DNA from: Cordia subcordata
Lineage: Eukaryota; Streptophyta; Magnoliopsida; Boraginales; Cordiaceae
Length of the DNA: 64,000 nucleotides
Direction: 5' to 3'
Assembly (NCBI GenBank): GCA_028554755.1
Contig: JAPTOF010000019.1
Coordinates: 1,684,001 to 1,748,000 of the forward strand
The notes under the pieces: generated by a model
The model's input: the letters and a program-made list of their open reading frames with translations, nothing else
Databases searched by the model: none
What the model was told of the DNA's origin: nothing
Translations under genes and position numbers: made by a program
Shown: positions 48,481 through 58,895 of the stretch, piece after piece
Layout: each line of letters starts with the position of its first letter
Numbering within the stretch: position 1 is the first letter of the stretch

Positions 48481-49200
48481 CTAGCCATAAAAGGACAACG
48501 GAGATGATTTCATGCCGTTGCTGCGTGTAGAAATTGCTAGATCCGGCGAAGTGAAACAATCGGCAAATCCAGCACTCTCGAGCTGCCACGTGTTCCCAAG
48601 CACACTTACACCATCGGCTCCACTGTCTCCGAGCCCAGCACTTCCCACAGTAAAAGGCCACACTGCTTTTCCAAGCCCAAAGGCCACATCCCCGATCCTA
48701 GAACCAACTTCAAGCCCAAATCCACCAACAGCAAATAAACCAGCTGGCTCTTGAGTAGTCAACAAAGAAGTAAAACTTCCACACACGTTCAGACCAGCCT
48801 TAACATCACCAGACGGCAGAGAACCACCATGATCAGCAGCAAGAGAGTCCAAGAGCGGCGAAATTGTGGTGGGCACGTGTCGGTAGTCTCGTGACGACGC
48901 GGTGGCAGTGGCGGCGGAAGCCGTAGAAGGACCAGAAATGCGTGAACGTTTGGCATTCTTGCGGCTGCCACCACCCACAGGGATGTCGCGCAGGGTCCCG
49001 CCACGGGTCCAGTAACGGCGGCAGGACTTGCAGAAGTGGCGGGGCTGAGAGAAGTTGTAGTTGTTGTAGTAGCAAAACTTGGTGTTGGTGGAGTCACAGC
49101 GAGGGCATGGTAGTTGCTCCGTCTCTGCCGAGGGTGCACCACCTTGGCTTTGCCTTGTAGCCCTTCTTTGGTGATGATCACAGCTCACTGATGATGCCAT
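48481..49200 (-). CDS. Dof zinc-finger transcription factor
   Basis: One exon, 239 aa. The Dof domain is at about residues 30-84: [19 protein letters not shown], then [19 protein letters not shown] and VGGGSRK, with the four zinc-binding Cys in CX2C-X21-CX2C spacing. The start at 49200 ([11 protein letters not shown]) was chosen because the in-frame ATG at 49296 lies in a region ending in poly-Lys codons that looks like leader. A run of Ala/Ser/Thr follows the domain; the C-terminal part is Gly/Ser-rich with no known motif. Dof factors bind AAAG sites in the nucleus. Which subgroup this belongs to I cannot say with certainty. Confidence 0.95.
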   Translation of the reverse strand: MASSVSCDHHQRRATRQSQGGAPSAETEQLPCPRCDSTNTKFCYYNNYNFSQPRHFCKSCRRYWTRGGTLRDIPVGGGSRKNAKRSRISGPSTASAATATASSRDYRHVPTTISPLLDSLAADHGGSLPSGDVKAGLNVCGSFTSLLTTQEPAGLFAVGGFGLEVGSRIGDVAFGLGKAVWPFTVGSAGLGDSGADGVSVLGNTWQLESAGFADCFTSPDLAISTRSNGMKSSPLSFYG

Positions 49201-49313
49201 TTTCTTCTTTCTTTGCAAATTGCAAGTATTGGAAAACAAGAATGGAGATCGAGAATGGTGACAAATGAAGCGTTTATGTGGTTTGGGGTTATGCAAATGC
49301 AGGCATGGGGTCT

Positions 49314-49326
49314 TATATATTTATAT
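49314..49326 (-). promoter_or_regulatory. TATA box of the Dof gene
   Basis: ATATAAATATATA on the minus strand, about 114 bases before the ATG at 49200. If used, transcripts would begin near 49285, just inside the upstream ATG at 49296, supporting the shorter protein. Confidence 0.5.
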
Positions 49327-52083
49327 GCAGTTTGAGTCAGGTGTTTATTGGAACAGTTTCTGAGTTCTGAGACTTGTGTTGCCAACTGCAAAGGCGACAC
49401 AGCATTTACAGAGGTTTGCTGTGAAGAGCCGTATACAATTTCAGTCAGCTCGATATTTCAGGCTTTGTTTGGGTCGGCATCTCAATGGGGCTCTTTGTTA
49501 GGGCTATACACACACATATATGTATATATGTATCTATACATATATGTGTTTATCTATCTACACATATATATAGCTATAATATAGATGCTTTAAATGGATG
49601 GGGCAGCCATTAAACATTATCTCAAAAAATGAAAGAATATTCTGCAGCTTGGCTTTATTTTTACATCTGTCTTGAAGTGTACAGACATATATACATGACG
49701 ACATCTTAGTGCAGTAATTTATGGTAGTACATATATAGCTAGCTAGCAACAGCATTTGTATTCACATATATGCTACTTGTCATGTTCAAATTGGTGATAA
49801 TGTGTGTATATATATATTAATATTGATACGTGAGGTAATGACTGATGATATCATCCTTGCAGTTGCAGATGCATGGTTTCTTGCGAGACACTACTTATCT
49901 GCATAGAGCACAACATGGGAGCTGCTTAATTCGGCGGCTAATAACTGAACCTGCATACGAGATATACGTCAGCGAAATACAATTATTATGCTGTAATGCC
50001 CCACAAGTAAAATGTATACCATATTCAAATTCATGATTTTAACCATTTTTCACTTGCATGATCGCATTTACCCTTCAATTAGGGCTATAGCTGGTAAATG
50101 TACTAGTGGTACATAACTGGAGGAGAAATGTTAGCGATGATTTTATTTTCATAGCATTTTATCTTTATACTTAGTAATTAGTATGTCAACATAAGATTAA
50201 AAAAAACAAAAAAGATGATTATTTTAGTATATTAACTAAACATGCGCATATTGGGTGGCAAGTAAGTGCTAAAGATGTATAATAACATTAAGCAAACGTT
50301 AAAATAGTAAAACACGAGATCATTCTCGAGCTAGAATGTTCAATTTTCTTTAGTTTTCTAACTTAATCTTTTTAAGACAACTAGCCGTTGTTCTCCACTT
50401 ACCTCCAATAAGTAAAGGATTCTACCGTGCAATTACACTCTCTTATCTAATTCTATAAGTTTTAATAGTCTAAAATAATTGTAAAATAATTAGACAATAG
50501 CTATTTTTTCGTTTAATGTTACAATAAATGTAAATGTAAAAGAAAAAGAAAAATTCAATAGCAGGCCACAGGCCATGGTCTAGTCTAATTTGAACGTAGT
50601 CAAATCACAAATTAAATACACAAGTAATAGTTTAATAAAAAGGAATATCAATCACAAGATTAGGGTTTCACTGATGTGATAGAATAATTGGCATATACTA
50701 GTAAGCGATCGACCAAGAGAGAAAAAGAGAGCAAGAACAAAATTGAAAGACCCTGAGCGGGACACTACCTACGGACAAAAAAACAGACGGCAGTGAGCGT
50801 GTAGGAACAGCGAAAAGATTGATGCATTCACTAATATGGGCAGACAATATCATGTATGTCGGGTTAGCGTGGAGGTGCTATTATTGGATTGCAACCCCTG
50901 TTTATCTTGCACCCGTCGTTGTCTTTATACCTTTTTAGATCCTTATTCTCCGTACTCTCTAAATCTTTGCCGGATTTCTCGCTTTCTTGTTCCCACAAAG
51001 CTGCTCCCACACCACCTATTTTGTTTAATTATATCCTTGGCTTTGATCATTGAATTGTTGTTGTCTATTAATGTCAAGCATATGCGTATCGTGTTAGCTT
51101 TTGAGATTAGAAACAATCGTTTCCCCACTTCATGTGAATATGAATCTAATGCAGAGTTCAACTATTTCGAAATCTGAGTAATGATTTCAAAATCAAATGA
51201 TCTGTTGAAGTTGTGGTTAGCACTCAAATTGTACAACTACTAGTTTCTCAACATTACGGCAAAAAGAATTTAGAATTGACACTAGAATATCAAAGCTTTA
51301 ATACATGATTAATTTAGCCAAAAAAAAAAATTTAATACATGATTATGTTCAAAGAAAGTATAGCGTGTTACATAAATTGGTCTAAAGAAAACCATCTTTC
51401 TAACTAATTTAAATTGGAGGGATAAGCAAGTTTTTCAATCATATTTAAGATGTTCTACCCTTAAACTAATCCCTCGAGGTTAATTGCCTTCACTGTTTGT
51501 TTTGATTGGTCTGTGATCATCAAGGAAGTGATTTTGTTGAGCGTATCAGGTGGTCTGCCACTTTTCCTTTGAATTCAAAATCTTTAATCAGAAAAGGAAA
51601 GAATCCATGTTCTGTTTCAAGAACATTGCATGAATGGAAAAGGGCAATAAGGCTTGTATAGTTCTCTCGTGGAGAAGCTAAGACATCCTACATATATATA
51701 TATATAATATATATATTCGTTCGCTTTAAGCTGCGGTATCAAATGCATTTAATTTGGACTTAAGACTAATCTTCGTTGGGTTGGGAGCAATGAAAGGAAA
51801 ACCCTCCAAACAATTGTGTTTCTCGGAACATGAATTTGTGTTCTCCTCCTTATGGACTGAAAATACTACTATCTCAAGCAATAACTTGTTGGTAAGACAT
51901 CTTAAATTATAAACAAATAAAAAAGGATGAAATTACATATGACATTGTTGCTAGATTCACATCCAATTTATTGAATCCAATTAAACAAGTAAGTTACCAG
52001 AAACAATTCTTTTTGGTCGTTTTTACAGGATTTAGAAGTTTATACTATAGAAAAATACAAGTGAACAACAAAAGAACCCATAA
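49327..52083. other. Intergenic, no gene seen
   Basis: Contains TA-rich microsatellites (about 49505-49575, 51690-51716) and AT-rich sequence. A 113-codon open frame at 50836-51177 is unlike known proteins. No RNA gene was found. Confidence 0.4.
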
Positions 52084-52717
52084 TCAGAGATCTCGAAGTT
52101 GCCTCAGATTCATAGGAGATACATATCTTGTGCTTCCATCAACCAACTGCTTGGCAATTATAATGTTGGCAGCTTCACTGGGGTGGTAAGGGTCCCAAAA
52201 CACATGCTTCTCTCGATCCGTACACATACTAGACGTAGGCCCGCATGGAATAATCCCAGCAAATTGCCCTCCATTTCCACAACAGGCTTTACTTGCACTT
52301 GTAAATCCTGAGATACTTGCAATATTACTTAACTAAATAGGAAATTTTTTCTCCTAAATTTTTATATAAACCTAATATAATGATTGGTCATATTTAAAAT
52401 AAGTTTCTTGTTATAGGTTGAGAAAAGAAAAAATTGATGACTCACCGTACTTTCGGTAATTAATCATGAGTTCCATCACAAGGCTATAAACATCTGTATA
52501 CACAAACGTGGCTCCTGGAAAGTTTTCGTTTAATTCCGTGAGCAAATCCTTCAATCGAGCGTTGTACTGAAGGGCAAGCTTATTTGGCAATTCCACACAT
52601 TCGTTTTCACTCAATTGATTAATTGTCTTTTGATAAGGAATGCAACCAATTGGCCCAACATTTCCCACAATGAACTTCCTCGCGTCCAGTCTGTAAAGTC
52701 TCTGCCGCCATGCATGA

Positions 52718-52757
<40 letters not shown>

Positions 52758-53231
52758 TTCTCACATATAAAACTTTTACCAAACAAATTAAAGCGAGGGT
52801 AACTGACTAGAGAGATGAAGGGGACAGTGCATAAAATATTACTTCTCATAAATAATTTTATCCAATTAATGATTATATAAAGCTAGCCAGTACGTACCGT
52901 CAGTTGTCCTCTTAAATGGTTGATGAGATCATCTACGAAAGCCTCTGGACTTTGCGAAATTCTTGCACCGGCGGAGATGACAGGAAGTAGATAATTGTTG
53001 AGGAAATCGTTGGACCCTATTGTGATTGAGAATATGGATCGCTTCATGATGTGTTCTGTTGCCTTTGAAGCACCTAACAATTGATCTATCTGTCTTCTGG
53101 TAATGTTGAAATAATCAACTTGTATATCCATTGATAGCCTATTCACCTGTAATCATGATCAGCACATATATCTAGGTAGCTAAGAGTCTTGAAATACTTC
53201 AGTTAATGGCTAGCAGAAAGTCTCGTAATAA

Positions 53232-53274
<43 letters not shown>

Positions 53275-53604
53275 AGCGCATTAAAAATAGTAAATTAATA
53301 ATAAAAAAGAGGTGACAGATAACTATCTTTGAATATAATATGTTTATATAGCTTCTCCAAATTTATAAACAACATCATAAATAGACTTACGAATATCCTT
53401 CCAGTGGCGTTCATAACGCCTCCACCTCCAGATGCATAATTAACCCCATATAATACGACTCTCCCAGTGCAATTTGGAGCTAGGAATGGTGTGGCATAGT
53501 GAGGTTGTCCTAGCTCCTCTCCTGAAAAATCGAAAACGAAATTGAACACTAAAATCTAACTGTGCAGGCACGTAGAATTAATTAATTAATTGGGTTTATG
53601 TTCT

Positions 53605-53653
<49 letters not shown>

Positions 53654-53936
53654 TAATGTATAGCTTACCAACAATGTCTCCAATGGTTCTACCGTTGGTG
53701 TATCGTCCCGTGGGATTTCCTCCGGAAGCTTTGAAATCGATTCCATTAGGTTTGATGTTAGCCTTTGACAGCGTCTGCAGATAGTTGTTGTTTCCTGCAT
53801 CCACTAATGAGTCTCCGAAAATGTAGGAAGCTCCGAATCCCAAGTCATCATCGTCTTGGGAAATCACAAATGAGCTCAGCTTAATCACCACAACAACGAC
53901 GACGACAACAACAACAACGTTATATCTCATGGCCAT
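52084..53936 (-). CDS. GDSL esterase/lipase
   Basis: Five exons, 53936-53669, 53521-53391, 53146-52898, 52701-52446 and 52307-52084, encode 375 aa. All introns have GT and AG ends and phases agree. The protein begins with a signal peptide whose core is a run of 11 Val (MAMRYN, then Val). The SGNH blocks are in order: IFGDSLVDAGNNNYL with the nucleophile Ser, the Gly of VNYASGGGG, TIGSNDFLNNY with the Asn, and DPYHPSEAAN with the Asp and His. The CCGNGG and TDREKHVFWD words near the end are standard. It is a secreted lipid or acyl esterase; the substrate is unknown. Intron 1 contains a long TA microsatellite. Confidence 0.95.
52722..52754. repeat. (TA)n microsatellite in GDSL intron 3
   Basis: About 16 TA units start 20 bases upstream of the exon 4 acceptor. 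Confidence 0.9.
53238..53275. repeat. (TA)n(CA)n microsatellite in GDSL intron 2
   Basis: An alternating TA run followed by CA units, between exons 2 and 3 of the GDSL gene. Confidence 0.9.
53604..53651. repeat. (TA)n microsatellite in GDSL intron 1
   Basis: About 24 TA units with one interruption, 18 bases from the exon 1 donor. Confidence 0.9.
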
Positions 53937-55050
53937 GTTATCTTGATAATAGACTGGCCTAAGCGTCCAGTGAGATGTAAGTATATACATACATATATAT
54001 TACTCTCTCCAATTGGTGTAATTGGTGACTCGTGGAGGCTATTGACGAAGATGCATTTGGTACGACTCTTAAGATTTTCATAAGCGGGAGGATGCGTGAA
54101 AATGGTGAATTTTCAAGAGTTAGGTCATCGACATCAGTTGTCTTGCGCCAACGTGCTTGGTCTTGAAGCTAGCTAGCATGCAATCATATATATATATATG
54201 GTCGTTATTATAATAATAAATTTGCCAACATATTTGAAATCCCAATTTTGACTTCGACCACCGGAATGTGTTTGGTTTAGGGGTTGAATTCTCAAGACAA
54301 GTTGTACACCTGCATAGCAAGAATCATTTCTACACGTAATGATCTTTTTCTTCACCCCTTTTCACCCTTGACTTTGACCCAACAAAAATTTACAGATAAT
54401 AATTGGGCTTACAGACTCTATGCTCTTCTGTGATCTGATTCTTATATACGGTAACCCAGTGTGACTAAGAGCCAACTGGGCCTTTCATGCTATGGCCCTA
54501 CATTTCAATTGTTATAGCCCATTGGCTTTTTCTTATTAATTTTTCCAAAATGGGCTCATTTCCAAACTATTTGCAAAATTAGGCCAGTTTCGAAACCATT
54601 TAAAAGTTCTTTCTTTCCCCACGCCCCCCTTGACAGGACGCTTGAAAAGCTTGTAACTGTGGACTGCAAATGCAAGGAATGTGAAGAAAATGATGAATGC
54701 AGAATGGGTCTTCAGATCGGGACTTTTGGGCTGACAGCTGAAACAATTTATAAGACCTACATGGAATGATTTGTATGATTAATTTATAAATAATTATTTT
54801 ATAATTTTCGGCAACAAAAGACGAGCCCACGAATGTTTCCATTTTACAACGGAATCCTTGACTGCATTGAAGAAAGTCCTCCGCCAATGGTGTCAACGAG
54901 GGTACAATAGTCATTTCGTTCCTCCCAAATTTCCCTCGTCCGGAGAGCTGAAAAAAGAAAGACTTGAAATCAGAGTCCCAGTTGGCTTCCACAAAACACA
55001 CAGTCACAGTGACCGTTAGAATCCCTCTTCCTCACGCACAGACCACAGCA
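53937..55050. other. Intergenic between the divergent GDSL and CDCA7-like genes
   Basis: The two genes are transcribed away from this 1.1 kb stretch, so it holds both promoters. A possible TATA run for the GDSL gene lies near 53990-54000. No gene was recognised inside. Confidence 0.45.
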
Positions 55051-58000
55051 ATGGCGAGAAAAAGAGCACAAACCTCTGCAGACCCAACCCTTCAACAAAC
55101 CGGAGATGATGGAAAAACCAAAAACATTTCCGAGTATGAACAGTTCAGAGAAGAAAGAATCAAAGAGAACCTCGAGAGGATGCAAAAGCTTGGCATTCTT
55201 GATCTTTCTCTTCAACTCAAATCCACGGCTAAGCCCTCTCCAAAGTCCACTCCAGCTTTCACTCGCAAGAACCCTCTTCGTGTTTCTCCCTTGCCTCCTC
55301 CTGGACCCACTCGCCGCTCTTCCAGGTATGACTCCACTCGCTTTTCCATCTTCTCTTTACCAAACATTTTTTGTTGTTTTAATGTGGCTTATGTTGTTTG
55401 TTTTATGTCTCACATTGGTGGAATGTGAGATTTTAGTGGTTTGCAGCAAGTTGGGTAGGGCCTGGTTGGGTTGGCTTTCTTTAAGGGAAAAGCATTTTTC
55501 TTGAAAAAAGTAAATCTTTTTTGTAATAAGGACTTAGATTCTGGAAAAAAAAAAAAAGAGCCCAATTTTAGCTTTTTTCAGTTTCTTTCAGAAGTTTGAA
55601 TTGTTAGCTTCTAAAAAAAGTACTTTTTTCAAGGAGTTTAGAGAAAAAGTGCATTTGAAAAAAACGGAGCCCAAAGTAAAAATTAGTGGTAACTTGGTCA
55701 TGCTGCAAATCATTTTTGTGTGCTTGGTAAAAATGTAGGTTGCAGAATGTGATGCCTGTTAGTTACTCTGAAGTGAAGTTGGCGAAGAAAGATAAGTCCT
55801 CGGAACTGGAGGGTGATTTGTTGAAGGAGGAGGGTTCAAAGCCAGAAATTTACACAGAGGAACATGAGAAGTTGTTAGGGAGCACTGAGCAGACTTGGAC
55901 TCTTTTTGTCGATGGTTGTGGAAAGGATGGAAAGCGAATTTATGATTCGTTTAATGGGAAGACCTGCCATCAGTGCAGGTAAAGAGCTTTTCCCTTTGTA
56001 TTTTCTCATCTTCCAGCTTGGTTGAATATTTAAGTTAGAGGGTTTTATTTTCCTTCTCTTTTGGTAATTGTAAGTGGAATTGCTTGATTGGCTTTATAGA
56101 AGTTGGCTAAATAGAGGATATTTGCATAAGAGATACATACTCGGTTTGCTTTAATTGCTCTAGCCTATCTATAATCATGCTTCTTTTGGTAATTGTTTAT
56201 ATCTTTGTGAATCATGTCTTAAAACTCATAGCTAATTTATTTCAAATGCATGGAGCAAAGACATAGAATGAGAATTAAGAACCTGGTATTAACACCTTAC
56301 TTGAAACTACTTTTTGTGAATCTTCTCTGTTCCTCCAATTCTGCTGTATGTGTATGTCTATTCACAAAAAAATACAAGCCGTTTTCATTGAAACCATGCA
56401 TCTGAGAAGAACAAAAGGAAGCTACCTAAATTGGAAGTTGTTTTGTTAATATCAATGTATTATTGGTACAACGCTGTGAGACTAAAGCATTAAACTCTAT
56501 TTGTTTGACTTCTCTTTGCTTTTCTCTTTCCCTCAATATGCATAACAAATAGAAGTGCTATGCCTTCTCATTCAATCTAGCATTGGAAGAGAAGCAGTTG
56601 CTTCTAGCCAGAGCTGTATTTATTGCTTGCTTCCCATATCTTCCATAAAGTACACAAAAAGCTGTATGCGGTCTCTCGAGGCCCTCTTCTGTTGCTATTG
56701 AGATTATGTTGACAAATCATGCCAGTCAGTGCACACATGTATTTATTTATTTTGAAAGTTAATTTCATATCTGAAGATAGTGCTGATCCGTGATGTGGTG
56801 GAGATCTTATCATTTTTTTTTCCTTTTAACGAAATCAAAGTTCTAGAGAAAATACACGTGAGTCACTATAATGAAATTTCTTTGCTGAAAAGGGCTCCAA
56901 GATGTAGGCTGGTTTCAGTTTCTTAATTTGTTATTAGCCAAAAAAAAAAACTGGCTTCTTACATGCAAGGTCAGTTAATAGTTTTGGTAATCTTCATGTA
57001 GTTTCTTTTCTGTATATTTAAGACATTGCCTCACTGTTGCAGGCAGAAGACTCTTGGTCATCGTACTCACTGCAGCAAATGCAACATGGTCCAAGGACAG
57101 TTTTGCGGAGATTGTTTGTATATGAGGTATAACCATCATCTGATGAGTAGCATTAGGTTGATCTTTCTTTATGCTTTTAGGGGCTGTTTGGATTGCCTTT
57201 TTGTTTTCATGAAAAATGCTTTTTTCTTCTTGGAAAAAATGCATCTTTTTTGCAAAAAATTTTTGGGCCCCCCCCCCCCCCCCCCCCAAATAACCAAAAA
57301 ATGCTGAAGTTCTCGAAAAGAAAAAGCTCAAATTCAGCTTTTTCCAGAAGTTAGAAATTTTAGCTCACCAGAAAAGCAATTTTTTCCCGAAAGTTATAGG
57401 AATAATGCTTTCAAAAGAGCCCATCCAAATCAGTCCTTCTTGCCGTCAATGTGGCATCTTCATGGCTTAAATTATTATCACAGTGCTAAGACCTCATAAT
57501 TATATGGCAAACGTCAGCATGGAAGTATTGGCTACAAAACCTTTTTGCCTTCATATTTGCTAGTATTTGATGAGTTCAGAGTTGTCTTAACTCTTTTCTC
57601 TTGTTGAGCATCTCCTTCTTAATCATTGAATAACACTTCCATGTGAAACAAAAATACAACATAACTTTTCTTTGAGCTCAGATATGGAGAGCACGTACTT
57701 GAGGCAAAACAGAATCCAAACTGGATTTGCCCTGTGTGTCGAGGAATTTGCAACTGCAGTTTGTGTAGGCAAACAAAGGGTTGGCCTCCCACTGGTCCTC
57801 TTTACAGGAAGGCGAGTCTTGTAACCACTCTTCTAGTTCCTCTCTTTTCTTTGTATCCCTCCTCCCAAACCCAACAACTGCTTTTTTTTTTTTTTTTTGG
57901 GGGGGGGGGGGTTCCGGGAAATTCTTGGGGCTGAAGTGGCAGTGTAGCTAAGTTGTTCTTTTGTCATTTATTAGATTTCAAGTCTTGGTTACAAATCAGT

Positions 58001-58727
58001 TGCCCATTACCTCATACAAACCCGGCGTGCAAAAACTGATCCAGAGAATGATTTGAGCACTAAGGTTCCACTCTCTGCGAAAAGGTCATTGCCTTTTGTG
58101 GAGGTGGAAGTGCCATCCTTGGATAAGGAATCCTCTAAATTGAATAACGATCAGGGATTAGTCGATACACACTCTAAAGATGAAAGATCAGGAAAGAAGC
58201 TCAGCAAAGAGATAGTCAACAAAGAGATAGAGCAGGAAACACATTGCTCAGTAGAGGAACAAGATAATTGTAAGCTGACATCAGAAAGTACAACTGACCT
58301 CATGCAGCCTGAGCTTGCCTTTGGTTCAGCTGATGATATTCAAGGATCACCCATGCCTGAATCTGAAAGCAACGGTACAAAATGTGTGCTCCAAAATGAG
58401 AAAGAAGGGATGCAGTTTTTAGTACAAAATGGAGACAGTCATATTGATACTATGATGAAAAATGAGGTGGTTCCAATGGAGCCTTTGCTCAAAGAGTCCA
58501 ATGAGGACCCCACAAGACCAACTCCTGTACCTGAAGAAGATAAAACTAATAAAGAGCTCAAGGATGAGAGGGATGAAAATATCTGCTTGTTGGATAACGG
58601 AAACTGTGGCAATGCTCCTGCATCTGATAAAACTCCAGGGTCCAAGAAAAAGCGCGTTCGTACTAAAGATCTAGTTGCTGATAGTATTGGTGGAAGATTG
58701 AGTCGGAGGCGCAACAAAAACAGTTAG
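55051..58727 (+). CDS. CDCA7-like zf-4CXXC_R1 protein
   Basis: Five exons, 55051-55325, 55739-55978, 57043-57126, 57682-57811 and 57975-58727, give 493 aa. The N-terminus has MARKRAQ and [20 protein letters not shown], a helix found in the family. The zinc-finger domain spans exons 2-4: [53 protein letters not shown]. It holds the CXXC pairs of the zf-4CXXC_R1 domain of human CDCA7 and plant homologues. These proteins bind DNA and, in animals and Arabidopsis, help the DDM1/HELLS remodeller keep DNA methylation. The C-terminal 250 residues are acidic, low in conservation, and end in basic KKKRVRTK and SRRRNKN. Intron 4 would use a GC donor (AAG/GCGAGT). The reading frame continues 55 codons after the TAG. 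Confidence 0.9.
55458..55680. mobile_element. Tourist-like MITE remnant in CDCA7-like intron 1
   Basis: Diverged member of the GTTTGGATTG family: starts GGGCCTGGTTGGGTTGG, has TTAGCTTCTAAAAAAAG inside, ends near GGAGCCCAAAG. Confidence 0.55.
57181..57436. mobile_element. Tourist-like MITE in CDCA7-like intron 3
   Basis: Starts GGGCTGTTTGGATTGCC, ends CCCATCCAAATCAGTCC. It carries an 18-20 base C run (about 57269-57288) that may be a sequencing or assembly weak point. Confidence 0.65.
57812..57974 (+). other. GC-AG intron of the CDCA7-like gene
   Basis: Exon 4 ends GGAAG and the intron starts GCGAGT; the acceptor TTATTAG lies at 57974. Using GC keeps phase 0 and joins PLYRK to [13 protein letters not shown], as in the family. 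The nearest GT (57817) would shift the frame. A T run and G run (57881-57912) lie inside. Confidence 0.7.
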
Positions 58728-58895
58728 CATGATGACTCAAGCCAAGCGAATTGTGCAACACTGGATGAAACCAGCCAGGAACTAAACAATTTATCTTTTC
58801 CTGTTGGAGCAGATGCTAGTGTGAAATATCCAAACTTCTCTAGTCCAAATACTTTTAGTATTGCTGGAATATTGAAGCTCAGAGGCAGGACATGA
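58728..58895 (+). other. In-frame continuation after the CDCA7-like stop
   Basis: After TAG (58725-58727) the same frame stays open for 55 codons (HDDSSQANCATLDETSQELN..., SIAGILKLRGR) until TGA at 58893-58895. It could be the lost C-terminus of a longer ancestral protein, or chance. Confidence 0.4.

Noticed and set aside
49000..49180. Other-frame open frames across the Dof domain
   Set aside because: Shadows of the Dof coding frame, which has the zinc-finger signature.
50836..51177. 113-codon open frame
   Set aside because: Composition rich in Leu, Cys and Ile without motif; no neighbouring exons or promoter seen. A search of protein databases would decide.
54600..55007. 135-codon minus-strand open frame upstream of the CDCA7-like gene
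   Set aside because: It overlaps the leader and promoter of that gene, and shows no motif.
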